From contig NZ_WTLB01000010.1 of assembly GCF_011378855.1 (NCBI RefSeq), positions 1-64,000 of the forward strand: 64,000 nt of DNA. Direction: 5' to 3'. Position numbers and translations under genes: made by a program. The notes beneath the pieces are model-generated. The model worked only from the letters and a program-made list of their open reading frames with translations, was not told the origin of the DNA and searched no databases. Positions 36,640-46,243 of the stretch are shown piece after piece. Every line of letters starts with the position of its first letter. Position 1 is the stretch's first letter. This stretch comes from Pseudoalteromonas sp. Z1A8. Lineage in GTDB: Bacteria > Pseudomonadota > Gammaproteobacteria > Enterobacterales > Alteromonadaceae.

Positions 36640-37509
36640 ATGATTACACATAAGCGACCTCGCACAATTCAAATTTTTTTACCCACAGGTGACCCTGCGG
36701 GGATTCGCATTGCCGAGCAAACCACCTCGATTATTCGCTTAATTGAAGTGCCGCGCAGTGACATTGCTGAATTTGTAAAAATGCCAGAAGCCAAACAAGT
36801 GGGACTATATTTTTTAGTCTCTGGCGATAGCAAAGACGAGCTGTATATTGGGCAGTCTGGCGATGTAGGCAGCCGATTGATGCAGCATTATAAAGACGAA
36901 AAGAAAGACTGGGAACGAGTATTGGTATTGGTGTCGCTCACCAATAACTTAACCCAAACTCATGTGCTGTATTTAGAATCGCTGTCGATAGAAAAAGCAA
37001 AACAGTGCCAACGTTATGAGTTGCTTAATGGTAATGGCGGGCAAAAGCCGCATACGCCTATTCCGCTTAAAGCCGATTGCGATGAAATTCATGAAATAGG
37101 CAGTTTATTATTAGCTACCCTTGGCTACCCTGTTTTTGAACCACTGACAGAAACATCACCTACCAAAACCGAACAGATGTTTTCTTGTAGCCGCACAGGT
37201 GTCGATGCCAAGGGCATTTATACCAACGAAGGCATGGTGGTATTAAAAGGCTCTTCCGCTCCTATGACCACCAAGCGTAAAACCGAACAACGGTTTTACG
37301 ATAAGCGTGACCAGCTACTAGCTAAAGGTGTTATCGCAGAGCAAAATGGGCGCTTTGTATTTCAACGTGATTATTTATTCCCTACGCCAAGCGGTGCTTC
37401 GATGTTTTTGTTACTAGCCAGCTCTAATGGTTGGGTAGACTGGAAAACTGAACAAGGCATTACACTCCATGACCATCAAGGTCGTGCTATTGAACCAATT
37501 ACACTGTAA
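36640..37509 (+). CDS. GIY-YIG nuclease with DUF4357
   Basis: A 289-residue protein. A GIY-YIG core sits at about residues 55-145 (GLYFLVSGDSKDELYIGQS, then SRLMQH and a Glu in YLESLSIEKA). A C-terminal DUF4357-like region covers about 215-285 (KGSSAPMTTKRK, then FPTPSGASMFLLLASSNGW). Proteins of this type are common passengers in type I RM operons and mobile islands and may nick DNA. It is encoded 20 bases after the deaminase gene in the same operon. Confidence 0.8.
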   Translation: MITHKRPRTIQIFLPTGDPAGIRIAEQTTSIIRLIEVPRSDIAEFVKMPEAKQVGLYFLVSGDSKDELYIGQSGDVGSRLMQHYKDEKKDWERVLVLVSLTNNLTQTHVLYLESLSIEKAKQCQRYELLNGNGGQKPHTPIPLKADCDEIHEIGSLLLATLGYPVFEPLTETSPTKTEQMFSCSRTGVDAKGIYTNEGMVVLKGSSAPMTTKRKTEQRFYDKRDQLLAKGVIAEQNGRFVFQRDYLFPTPSGASMFLLLASSNGWVDWKTEQGITLHDHQGRAIEPITL

Positions 37510-37603
37510 ATAATTACGGCAAAATTGATTGACAGATATTACCAATCTATACCCAGTGCTAGTTTAAGGATGCTTGCACATCGATAATAAGGAATACCAA
37601 TAA

Positions 37604-38770
37604 ATGGATATTGAACAGTTAACAGCTTTAGTTGAAGCTTTTAAGCAGCTCCCGAAAGATGAGAGAGAAACAACCTTTTTTGATATTGGTAGTCGCGGTC
37701 ATTTTGAAAATCCAATGACTGAAGTACTCAGTTTCTTTTGTGACTCATCTGAAGTTCACGAAATGCACGATTTAGTCGTATCCAGTATCGTCAATTTGAT
37801 ACGTCAAACCCCCAACTATACAAATCTACACCATGCTGAAGTTCACAATAAACCACAGCGAGAAGTCACGACCCAAAACAATAAACGCATCGATTTATTG
37901 TTAAGCTCTGAAGAATGGATTATCGCGATTGAAAGTAAAGTTAATCATCAGCAAATTAACCCTTTTGAAGAATATGAAATGCATGTAGATAACTTAATTT
38001 CTTCCAATGCGACTTCTAGTATAGGAAGTGAGTTAACAGATGAAACAAGCAAACAAGCGGTTTTTGTTATCTTATCTCCTGATGGGAAAGTAGACGATAA
38101 TAACCAGCACAAACGTTGGTGTGGGATTAGCTTTAAACAATTAGTCAATGAAGTAAAAAAAGGATTACAGCAACATTTCTTTGAAGCGCCATTTAATAAA
38201 TGGTCTCTGATTTTGAAAGATTTTTTATTACACTTGGAGAACCTTGTGAACGACAGTCAACTAAATAAGGCGCAAGAAGAGTTTGCTTTAACTCACATTG
38301 GCGAAATATCTGAAGCTTGGTCTTTATTAAGGACTACCTTACAAAGCGTTTCGCAAAGAATACACTCTGTTCTTGAGCAAAATCCAGAATTAATGGGGGT
38401 GTTACATAGTAAAAAAGCCTCTTGGTATGGATTACCTACGACTATTTTATATGATAAAGAAGAAACAATTGAAGTAGCACTTTTTGCAAGAACTTCCATA
38501 TCTGATCACATGACTGAAAATGATCAACTTAATACAGGGAAATACATCTTTATTCAGATTCAAATTCAGACCAACGATTCTGAATTAGGACTTGAAATTT
38601 TCAATGAGAACTTAGCGAAAATACCGCGTAATCAATGGTATTCTCAAGGTGTGCGCTACTTCAGGTGGCCTGTTAATAATTTAAATGTGGATAGCCTTAC
38701 ACAAGAGTTAGTTGAGACATTTGAAGCAATAAATGGTTTAAAACCTGTGATTTTAAAAAGGTTGACTTGA
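37604..38770 (+). CDS. PD-(D/E)XK nuclease-superfamily protein
   Basis: A 388-residue protein with a PD-(D/E)XK nuclease core at about residues 90-140: RIDLLLSSEEW supplies the Asp and IIAIESKV the Glu-x-Lys. An upstream Glu is available in FENPMTEVLSFF, the usual entry helix of this family. The remainder is helical and of unknown role. It sits between the GIY-YIG gene and hsdR, so the island operon carries three nuclease-type proteins including HsdR. Role in defence is inferred from position only. Confidence 0.7.
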   Translation: MDIEQLTALVEAFKQLPKDERETTFFDIGSRGHFENPMTEVLSFFCDSSEVHEMHDLVVSSIVNLIRQTPNYTNLHHAEVHNKPQREVTTQNNKRIDLLLSSEEWIIAIESKVNHQQINPFEEYEMHVDNLISSNATSSIGSELTDETSKQAVFVILSPDGKVDDNNQHKRWCGISFKQLVNEVKKGLQQHFFEAPFNKWSLILKDFLLHLENLVNDSQLNKAQEEFALTHIGEISEAWSLLRTTLQSVSQRIHSVLEQNPELMGVLHSKKASWYGLPTTILYDKEETIEVALFARTSISDHMTENDQLNTGKYIFIQIQIQTNDSELGLEIFNENLAKIPRNQWYSQGVRYFRWPVNNLNVDSLTQELVETFEAINGLKPVILKRLT

Positions 38771-38774
38771 TTAT

Positions 38775-41700
38775 ATGAATAATAAAATAGCAAACTTCAA
38801 AGAAGAGTTCAGCGCCAAAATCCCAGCATTAACTTTGTTGACCAACTTGGGTTACACCTACATTCCACCAAGTGAATGCGAGGCGTTACGCGGTAATACG
38901 TTAGCAAGCCACAGAAAAAGCACCCATCAGGTGGTACTGTTACCTGTAATGCGTGCCTTTTTAGCCAAACAGACATTTTCGTTTGCAGGTAAGCAGCATA
39001 CGCTCTCAGAAGCGGCCATTGATAAGGTAATGCATGAGCTGAACCCTGCGATGAACCTTGGGCTAAAAGCCGCTAACGAAAAAATTTATGATGCGCTAAT
39101 GTATGGCGTGAGTGTGACTGAATTTATTGATGGTAAAAAAGCATCTCCCACTATTAAGCTGATTGATTGGCATAATATTGATAACAATGCGTTTCATTGT
39201 ACCGAGGAATTTGTAGTACAAAATGCCGAGGGTACGGGCAACCGTAGACCTGATATTGTGTGTTTTGTAAATGGTTTGCCATTAGTGGTGATTGAGGCAA
39301 AACGCCCCGATTCGAACAAAGAAGGTAAATCGACCAATGCTGAGGCAATTTCTCAGCATATTCGTAACCAAAAGCAAGATGAAATACCGCATTTATATGC
39401 ATACACCCAGTTACTGTTAGCCATAAACGGGCATGAGGGCTTGTATGCAACGTGCGGCACAAAAGATAAGTTTTGGGCTAAATGGAAAGAAGAGCAAATA
39501 CCTGAAGCGGAATTTGTTAGGCTTAAAAATCACACGCTGCATGATGAGCAATTAAATGCGCTCTTTAATCATCGTCCTGCAGGAGATAAAGATGATTACC
39601 TTTCACTTGTTGCTGCGGGTGAGTTGACGGTAACCGACCAAGACAGGCTGATTGTAAGTTTGCTGCGCCCTGAGCGCTTATTGGATATGACCCGACTGTT
39701 TACGCTATTTGATAAAGAAAAGGGCAAAATTGTTGCGCGTTATCAGCAGGTGTTTGGTATTAAGGCGCTAATAGAGCGTATTAATACGTTTGATGACTCG
39801 GGTTCGCGTGAAGGCGGCGTTATATGGCATACCACAGGCAGTGGTAAGTCGTTTACGATGGTATTTTTATCAAAAGCACTTATTTGGCTTGAAGAGCTTA
39901 CGCAGTGCCGCGTAATTATTGTGACTGACCGCGTGGATTTAGAAGACCAGCTAAGCCGTACGTTTGCCTCCGGTGGTGTACTCACCGACCGTGATAAAAA
40001 AGATGCAATGGCAACAACAGGAAAACGTTTGGCAGAGCAAATTGGTCAAAGTAACGAGCGCGTTATTTTTTCGATTATTAATAAGTTTGGCTCAGCTATA
40101 AAACATAAAAACTGCTACAACGACAGCCCGAATATAATTGTGTTAGTGGATGAAGGCCACCGCAGTCAAAATGGTGAAAATAATATTCGTATGCAACAAA
40201 CGCTACCTAAAGCGGCTTTTATTGCTTTTACAGGTACGCCGCTATTAAAAGACGATAAGACCGAAAATAAATTCGGTAAAATTATTCACTCTTACACGAT
40301 GCAACAAGCGGTTGAAGATAAAACAGTGACTCCACTGCTGTATGAAGAACGTATTCCTGAGCTAAACGTTAACGACAAAGCCATTGATGCATGGTTTGAA
40401 CGCAGCACCAGTAAGCTAAGCGACAAACAAAAAACCGATTTAAAAAGAAAGTTTTCGCAAAAAGGTCAAATTTATCAAACTGCCGATCGCATTATGTTGA
40501 TTGCCTATGATATTGCCGACCATTTTCAAAACTTTAAGCACCAAGGTTTGAAAGGCCAACTAGCCTGTGACTCTAAGGCCTCTGCAATACGCTACAAAGA
40601 GGCACTAGATAAAATTGGCACCATTACGTCGGTCGTTGCGATGTCAGCTCCTGACACACGCGAGGGGCACGAGGCGGTTGATCAAGAAAGCAAAGACATT
40701 GTGCAAAACTGGTGGAAGGCCAATGTTGATAAAATGGATGAAAAAGCCTACACCAAAGCCATTATAAAAGACTTTGGCAGAGATGATGGCCCTGACATTA
40801 TGATAGTGGTGGATAAGCTGCTAACGGGCTTTGACGAGCCAAAGAACACCGTGCTGTATATCGATAAGCCTCTTAAAGAGCACAACCTGATTCAAGCGAT
40901 TGCTCGTGTTAACCGGTTGCATAGCAAAAAGCAGTTTGGTTACCTGATTGACTACCGAGGCATATTAAAAGAGCTTGATACCACCATTGAAAAGTACCAA
41001 GACCTTGCTGAACGCACTCAAGGCGGTTTTGATATCGACGACCTGAAAGGTTTGTATAACCGAATGGATACGGAATATAAAAAACTGCCGGGGTTACACT
41101 GTGATTTGTGGGCGATATTTGACGGGGTTAAAAACAAACTCCAGCCCGCATCATTGAGTCAGGCACTAGCACCCAAAATACAAGAAATTAACGGCAGCCT
41201 TATTGATACTAATTTGAAAAAACGTGAAGACTTTTATGATGCATTAAAAGCGTTCTCAAGCTGTATAAAAGTTGCACTGCAATCGGCTACCTACTTTGAA
41301 GATAAGTCGTTTGACAACAAGCGCGACCTATACAAACGTGATCTAAAGGCTTTTGTGAGTTTGCGTAAAATGGTAATGGAATTGGCAGACGAAACAATTA
41401 ATTATGATGAATACGCTGAAGATATCCGTAGCTTACTCGATAAACACATAGCGGGTATTGAAGTAAAAGAGCCTGATGGCGCGTATTTAGTTGGTAACTT
41501 GGGCAAAGACGTCAAGCCGCTGGATATGAGTGATGACGAAGCGCGTAACCAAACAGATAAAATCACTGGCCGTATCACTAAGATGATTGAGCAAGACTTA
41601 GCTGATGACCCTTATGCACAGGAATATTTTTCTAAGATGCTTAAAAAGGCCATTGAAGATGCAAGAGCCATGTTTGATGCCCCTGTTAAGCAATACATTC

Positions 41701-42074
41701 TTTTTGCTGATTTTGAGCAAGAAGTAAAAGACCGCAAAATCGCTGATGCCCCCAATGACTTTATGAATGACTCAGGCAAGTTAAACAAACATGCCCAAGC
41801 CTATTTTGGTTTGTTTAAGCACCTATTTGATGCTGAGCTTTTAACTGAAAAGGCACTGGATAACGAGAAGCTAGTAGCACTTGCTTTTAATATTGACGCC
41901 GTCGTGAATGATGCGGTTGCTGAGTATTCCATTAACCCTGCGGAAATTGAAAACGCTATTCACATGAAGTTATTACCCATACTGTTTACCGAGCTTGGCC
42001 TTGATAACGCACAAAAGCTGATTGAAGAAGTGTTAAAGAAGACCCGTTTAGGTATATCACGAGGTGACGTTTAG
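38775..42074 (+). CDS. hsdR: Type I restriction enzyme R subunit (island)
   Basis: A 1099-residue HsdR. The N-terminal nuclease core is PDIVCFVNGLPLVVIEAKRP (about 157-176). The motor domains have Walker A TTGSGKS near residue 355, VDEGHRSQ (motif II with Gly instead of Ala), FTGTPL, and QAIARVNRL as motif VI. It cleaves unmodified DNA after translocation. It is only distantly related to the resident HsdR (1113 residues; they differ across motifs), consistent with a separate RM family. It starts 4 bases after the preceding gene and shares one base with the YgjP gene. Confidence 0.92.
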   Translation: MNNKIANFKEEFSAKIPALTLLTNLGYTYIPPSECEALRGNTLASHRKSTHQVVLLPVMRAFLAKQTFSFAGKQHTLSEAAIDKVMHELNPAMNLGLKAANEKIYDALMYGVSVTEFIDGKKASPTIKLIDWHNIDNNAFHCTEEFVVQNAEGTGNRRPDIVCFVNGLPLVVIEAKRPDSNKEGKSTNAEAISQHIRNQKQDEIPHLYAYTQLLLAINGHEGLYATCGTKDKFWAKWKEEQIPEAEFVRLKNHTLHDEQLNALFNHRPAGDKDDYLSLVAAGELTVTDQDRLIVSLLRPERLLDMTRLFTLFDKEKGKIVARYQQVFGIKALIERINTFDDSGSREGGVIWHTTGSGKSFTMVFLSKALIWLEELTQCRVIIVTDRVDLEDQLSRTFASGGVLTDRDKKDAMATTGKRLAEQIGQSNERVIFSIINKFGSAIKHKNCYNDSPNIIVLVDEGHRSQNGENNIRMQQTLPKAAFIAFTGTPLLKDDKTENKFGKIIHSYTMQQAVEDKTVTPLLYEERIPELNVNDKAIDAWFERSTSKLSDKQKTDLKRKFSQKGQIYQTADRIMLIAYDIADHFQNFKHQGLKGQLACDSKASAIRYKEALDKIGTITSVVAMSAPDTREGHEAVDQESKDIVQNWWKANVDKMDEKAYTKAIIKDFGRDDGPDIMIVVDKLLTGFDEPKNTVLYIDKPLKEHNLIQAIARVNRLHSKKQFGYLIDYRGILKELDTTIEKYQDLAERTQGGFDIDDLKGLYNRMDTEYKKLPGLHCDLWAIFDGVKNKLQPASLSQALAPKIQEINGSLIDTNLKKREDFYDALKAFSSCIKVALQSATYFEDKSFDNKRDLYKRDLKAFVSLRKMVMELADETINYDEYAEDIRSLLDKHIAGIEVKEPDGAYLVGNLGKDVKPLDMSDDEARNQTDKITGRITKMIEQDLADDPYAQEYFSKMLKKAIEDARAMFDAPVKQYILFADFEQEVKDRKIADAPNDFMNDSGKLNKHAQAYFGLFKHLFDAELLTEKALDNEKLVALAFNIDAVVNDAVAEYSINPAEIENAIHMKLLPILFTELGLDNAQKLIEEVLKKTRLGISRGDV

Positions 42075-42916
42075 TGAGCAAGCACTCTGTTGCCGCTGCT
42101 ATTCATTCTGAAAAAAGCAGCGCAACAACCAACGAACACGGTGTTTTTACTTATGGTAACGACACCATTCGCTATGACGTTATTCGTAAAACAAAGCCTA
42201 GTGATACCGCTAAAAAAGTAGCTCGTAAAATCATTATAAAAGTTCACCCTGATCAACGTGTTGTGGCAAGCGTGCCCCATGATACAAGCGAAGATACTAT
42301 TCGAGAAGCCATATACAAGCGTGCAAGGTGGATATGGCAAAGTATTAATGACTTTGCAAAGCAAAAAGACACGGTATTACATAAGCATTATGTGAGTGGC
42401 GAAACCCAATTTTATTTAGGTAAGCGCTATGTACTCAAGGTCATTGTTGATGCTGAGCAAGTGTCCAGTGTGAAGCTCAGCCGAGGTAAATTAAACGTCA
42501 CAATCAAGCATGAAGTGAGTAAAGATCTTGCCCCTGATAGTCAAAATAGCCGCGTTGCGAAAATTAAACCGCTAATCGACAAATGGTATCAGCATAAGGC
42601 AAAAGCCATTTTTCATGAGCGCCTTGCCGAACTGCTGCCTAAAACTACGTGGGTAGTAGGCATTCCCTCTTTTCGTGTAATACCAATGAAAAAGCAATGG
42701 GGTAGCTGTTCAACTAAAGGTAACTTAATGCTCAACCCGCACCTAGTTAAAGCACCGAAAGAGTGTATTGATTACGTGATATTACATGAGCTTTGCCATA
42801 TAGCTGAGCACAACCACAGCGAGCGATTCTGGCGCTTATTAACCCAAGTTATGCCCAACTGGAAAGAAGTAAAAGCTAAATTGGATGACATGGCGGAGAT
42901 GTATTTGAATGAATAA
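42074..42916 (+). CDS. YgjP-like zinc metallopeptidase
   Basis: A 280-residue member of the YgjP/SprT-like (M48-related) family with HELCH near residues 238-242, then HNHSERFW providing further ligands. It starts at a GTG that shares its first base with the hsdR stop, so it is coupled to hsdR. YgjP-type genes often follow hsdR in type I loci. A plausible role is cleavage of RM subunits or complexes, like ClpXP in restriction alleviation; that is inference. Confidence 0.82.
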   Translation: MSKHSVAAAIHSEKSSATTNEHGVFTYGNDTIRYDVIRKTKPSDTAKKVARKIIIKVHPDQRVVASVPHDTSEDTIREAIYKRARWIWQSINDFAKQKDTVLHKHYVSGETQFYLGKRYVLKVIVDAEQVSSVKLSRGKLNVTIKHEVSKDLAPDSQNSRVAKIKPLIDKWYQHKAKAIFHERLAELLPKTTWVVGIPSFRVIPMKKQWGSCSTKGNLMLNPHLVKAPKECIDYVILHELCHIAEHNHSERFWRLLTQVMPNWKEVKAKLDDMAEMYLNE

Positions 42917-43036
42917 TAGTTTTTTTAAATCCAAGATTCCTTAAAGGCCACATAAGAGAGTTATACTGTTATAACTCCGATAGCTGTGATTTAAAATACG
43001 CGCAAACAAACTTATTGAGGTTGTAAGAGAATTTAA

Positions 43037-43252
43037 CTAATTTTCAGTGAATAACTCATTAACTGATACTTCAAGGATTTGTGCAAAGCGTTTAACTTCT
43101 ATATCGGTAACTCTTCTTACATTAGATTCTATTTTTGCTAACGTGCTTCGAGTTATTTCCCATTGCTCTACCTGACATCTAGCGACTAAAACTTCTTGTG
43201 TCCACGGCTTATCTTCTCTAATTCGCTTTATATTCTTTCCAATAATATTCAT
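43037..43252 (-). CDS. XRE-family helix-turn-helix repressor
   Basis: A 71-residue one-domain regulator: IGKNIKRIREDK, then TRSTLAKIESNVRRVTDIEVKRFAQILEVSVNELF, the standard Cro/C1-type fold. It is divergent from the 172-residue/helicase pair, and two matching operators lie in the 96-base gap between them. It most likely represses both its own gene and the pair. The size and layout also resemble C-proteins that control RM genes. Confidence 0.85.
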   Translation of the reverse strand: MNIIGKNIKRIREDKPWTQEVLVARCQVEQWEITRSTLAKIESNVRRVTDIEVKRFAQILEVSVNELFTEN

Positions 43253-43262
43253 AACATCATTT

Positions 43263-43324
43263 GCTCCGAATGCGGAGCTTGATTGTCACAAAAAAAGCGC
43301 ATAAAATTGCTCCGAATACGGAAC
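43263..43324. promoter_or_regulatory. Twin operators between the XRE gene and the helicase pair
   Basis: GCTCCGAATGCGGAGC (43263-43278) is a perfect inverted repeat with a 4-base centre. GCTCCGAATACGGAAC (43309-43324) is a second copy with two changes. Their centres are 46 bases apart, between the divergent start codons. They are the likely binding sites of the XRE protein; the one nearer the plus-strand genes lies over their probable transcription start. Confidence 0.75.
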
Positions 43325-43348
43325 AATTAAATTAATTTAGAGGTTATC

Positions 43349-43867
43349 TTGAAAATAGATCTTAGTGTTGCACAAATAATTAAGGCACCAAATTTTGATA
43401 ACTTTACTACCAGCGAGGTCCGGTCATCTTACATTACCCTAAAAAATGACCCTCATTTAGACCCTATAGTTATTAGGAAAAAATTGTATGCTGAACTTTT
43501 AAAACTAGTTAAAAATGGCTGGTTAATTAAGAAAAACACAAATAAAAAAAGCACAACACGCTTTAGTAAAACAAAATTATTTGATGCTGAATATCTTAAT
43601 TCTTTACAGGTTATGCAACCAATTAAAACCAGCTTCGAAGAAGCGCATAAGAACTTAATTACAAAACTAAACCACTATAAATCGGAATTGCTTTTGAATA
43701 TTGGTGAATCAGAAGCTTATAGGGAGCTTTATTCAGAGCATCCAGAATTAGTTGAAGAGATACAACCTCTTTTTAACAAAGCGAAAGATAATAATACCAG
43801 AATACTAGGGAAGATAAGGGCTATTGAAGGGTTACTTGAGCATGATAAATCTGTAGATAAACTATGA
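43349..43867 (+). CDS. Winged-helix-like protein coupled to a helicase
   Basis: A 172-residue protein. The first 75 residues look like a winged helix (TSEVRSSYITLKND, then LYAELLKLVKNGWLIKK). Residues 95-165 are helical with coiled-coil character. The stop overlaps the ATG of the helicase gene (43864-43867), so the two proteins are made together. No family recognised. It probably gives the helicase DNA specificity or recruits it. Confidence 0.6.
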   Translation: MKIDLSVAQIIKAPNFDNFTTSEVRSSYITLKNDPHLDPIVIRKKLYAELLKLVKNGWLIKKNTNKKSTTRFSKTKLFDAEYLNSLQVMQPIKTSFEEAHKNLITKLNHYKSELLLNIGESEAYRELYSEHPELVEEIQPLFNKAKDNNTRILGKIRAIEGLLEHDKSVDKL

Positions 43868-45297
43868 AATTAAGACAATGGCAAGCAGAGTGTATTGAGA
43901 TAGCGCTAACGAATTATAATACCAGAAACATATCTCACTTTTTAGCCTTAGCAACTCCAGGAGCAGGTAAAACAATGATGGCTTCGGAGTTAGCAAATCA
44001 ATTACTGAATAATAAACTTGTTGATTTAGTTATATGCTTTTCTCCTTCATCTTTGGTTGCTAAGGACTTTGGTGAAAGCTTACAAAGAGTTACACAGATG
44101 CAATTCGATGGGAAAATGGGGGCTAAGGGCAACTCTATAACCTATCAAAGCTTGCAATATCTTGATGAGTCATTTTGGCAATTGTTCAATCGATTCAGGG
44201 TGTTTGTTATTTTCGATGAAATTCATCACTGTGCAGGTTCTAACCTTGATAATGCAAATGCTTGGGGACAACAGATAATATTAAATATTCAAAATAAGGC
44301 AAAATATACTCTCGCATTAACAGGAACTCCTTGGCGCTCAGATGAAGCTCCTATTGTTCTTTCTAACTATTTGCAGCCTACTAACAAAATATCATGCGAT
44401 TATATATACGGACTTTCTGATGCCCTTAGAGATAATGTTTGCCGGATACCGCAAATTATCGCTGTAGATAACAGCAATATCTCAGTGGTGAATGGTGAGG
44501 AAACTAAAGTATTTAATAGCTTGAAGAGTTTGCTTAATCAATCAACGGCTCCTTATCAAGGCATAATCGAGAACGAAAAGATTATCAAATACATTATTTC
44601 ATCTGCTCATAAAAAATTAAAAAGTATACGAACTTTTAATCCTGATGCTGCGGGATTGATTGTGGCTTCATCTGTTGAACATGCTACAAAAATAGCTGCG
44701 TTAATGAAGGCATATCTTAATGAAAAAAGCACAGTAGTGACTTATAGAGAAAATGACCCTACTGCTGCTATTCAACAATTTAGGCATTCGACCAATAAAT
44801 GGATTATTTCAGTTGGGATGATCAGTGAAGGGACAAATATTCCTCGGCTACAGGTTTGTTGCCATTTAACTAATATCAAAACAGAAATGCACTTTAGGCA
44901 AATTTTAGGGCGCATATTGAGAATAACAGGCTCTGTAAACCAAGAGGCTATTATGTATATGCCTGCTGAGCCTAAGCTTTTGGAGTATGCTTATCGTGTC
45001 AAAGAGGACGTACCTTTTGAAGCTGATGTGGTCAAGCTTGATACCGTTGGCGCAGATACTAATAACGACGTTAATGGTGAAGTAATAACTATAATATCAA
45101 ACGATAACAGCCTACCCCCCTCAACAGGGGTAGTTGAAGTTGAAGAGTTTGTCTCTGCACATTCAGGCAATGGACATCAACAGCCGAATATACTACCTGA
45201 TGAAAATCTTCTGACAAAATCTTATGAGCAAATGATAAATGTATTTGGTCGCTTCAAACAAGAAGCCATAGCGCTAGGGTTAAGTGACCTAAAATAG
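43864..45297 (+). CDS. SF2 DEAD/DEAH-box helicase
   Basis: A 477-residue superfamily 2 ATPase: Walker A TPGAGKT near residue 35, motif II FDEIHH, motif III LTGTPW, a C-terminal domain with GMISEGTNIP, and motif VI QILGRILR. It resembles UvrB/RAD25-type and type III restriction motors but has no nuclease domain. With the coupled 172-residue protein and the XRE regulator it forms a compact three-gene cargo unit. Its target, DNA or RNA, is not evident. Confidence 0.82.
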   Translation: MKLRQWQAECIEIALTNYNTRNISHFLALATPGAGKTMMASELANQLLNNKLVDLVICFSPSSLVAKDFGESLQRVTQMQFDGKMGAKGNSITYQSLQYLDESFWQLFNRFRVFVIFDEIHHCAGSNLDNANAWGQQIILNIQNKAKYTLALTGTPWRSDEAPIVLSNYLQPTNKISCDYIYGLSDALRDNVCRIPQIIAVDNSNISVVNGEETKVFNSLKSLLNQSTAPYQGIIENEKIIKYIISSAHKKLKSIRTFNPDAAGLIVASSVEHATKIAALMKAYLNEKSTVVTYRENDPTAAIQQFRHSTNKWIISVGMISEGTNIPRLQVCCHLTNIKTEMHFRQILGRILRITGSVNQEAIMYMPAEPKLLEYAYRVKEDVPFEADVVKLDTVGADTNNDVNGEVITIISNDNSLPPSTGVVEVEEFVSAHSGNGHQQPNILPDENLLTKSYEQMINVFGRFKQEAIALGLSDLK

Positions 45298-45446
45298 TCA
45301 CGATAGCCCTATAAGGATAATGTAGGAGAGAAGGAATTTTCAGTCCTGTTAAAATAGACAATCTCATACTGTCATTTTTGAATGGCACTTAAAATGATCG
45401 AATATGAGTGCAATCACTATTCATTGAATCCTTAGTACGTATGCAA

Positions 45447-46061
45447 CTAATTTCGCTCTCGATACCACCGCCATCCAAAAACCACAGTTAAAAAGGCACC
45501 AATAATCATTAAAGCTCCACACAAAATGCGAATGATCTTGAAACGATTACTCTTATAAATGAACTCTTTTGTTTCAATAATAGAATGTTGCAAGTCTTTT
45601 ATGTATTCTTTTCGCTCTTCTATCATTTTGGTAATAAGCTTACTCAACTGCTTATTTGCGCTCAACTCTGACTCTTTCATTGTGTGCATTTCGCTTTGAG
45701 TAAGCGAACTTAAACTATCTAAGCAGGATAACCTCCATCGAGAAAAGTTATCTGAAGCTCGCCCAAAAGATACTTCATCTTGTGCTGATTTTAGGTCATT
45801 GATTGATTCTACCGAATATTTACATGAATTAGGGAAGTGAATTATTTTAAGGTCGGAGATAGCCTCATCATAAGCCTCATGGGTATTACTCAGTGACTCA
45901 GCCTGTGATAAAAGATCTTCTTTTTTATGCGATATCTTAATTTTGAGAATTGCAAGCTCTTCATGTTGAGTGTAAACAAAAGAACTTGCTCCTATCATCA
46001 TAAATAAGCCAAGGTAAAACATAGCTGAATTAAAACGTTCTGTTATTGGTAATAAACTCAT
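45447..46061 (-). CDS. Two-transmembrane coiled-coil protein
   Basis: A 204-residue protein with a membrane segment near each end (about 13-31, FYLGLFMMIGASSFVY; about 178-200, ILCGALMIIGAFLTVVFGW). A roughly 140-residue largely helical, coiled-coil loop lies between (about 35-170). Both tails would face the same side. No enzymatic motif. It is the last gene before the island's right end and converges on the helicase gene. It could be a membrane effector or sensor of a defence unit, but there is no direct evidence. Confidence 0.6.
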   Translation of the reverse strand: MSLLPITERFNSAMFYLGLFMMIGASSFVYTQHEELAILKIKISHKKEDLLSQAESLSNTHEAYDEAISDLKIIHFPNSCKYSVESINDLKSAQDEVSFGRASDNFSRWRLSCLDSLSSLTQSEMHTMKESELSANKQLSKLITKMIEERKEYIKDLQHSIIETKEFIYKSNRFKIIRILCGALMIIGAFLTVVFGWRWYRERN

Positions 46062-46243
46062 ATTGCGCTTAAGTTAAAATTTGATTTTCATGTAGTCTAT
46101 ATTAAAAATATATTATTTGTTCACAGGCTTCTTTAAACACTTTGCTCAAGCTCTACGTATATTTATTCAGCAACCGCTTACAAAAAAGGAGTACTTAAAA
46201 CTCAGTATTAATCTTTCGTTGGATTCAAAAAATAGGTAACACT

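Noticed and set aside
42917-43036. Possible terminator between the YgjP and XRE genes
   Set aside because: There is a T-run after the YgjP stop but no convincing stem in front of it.
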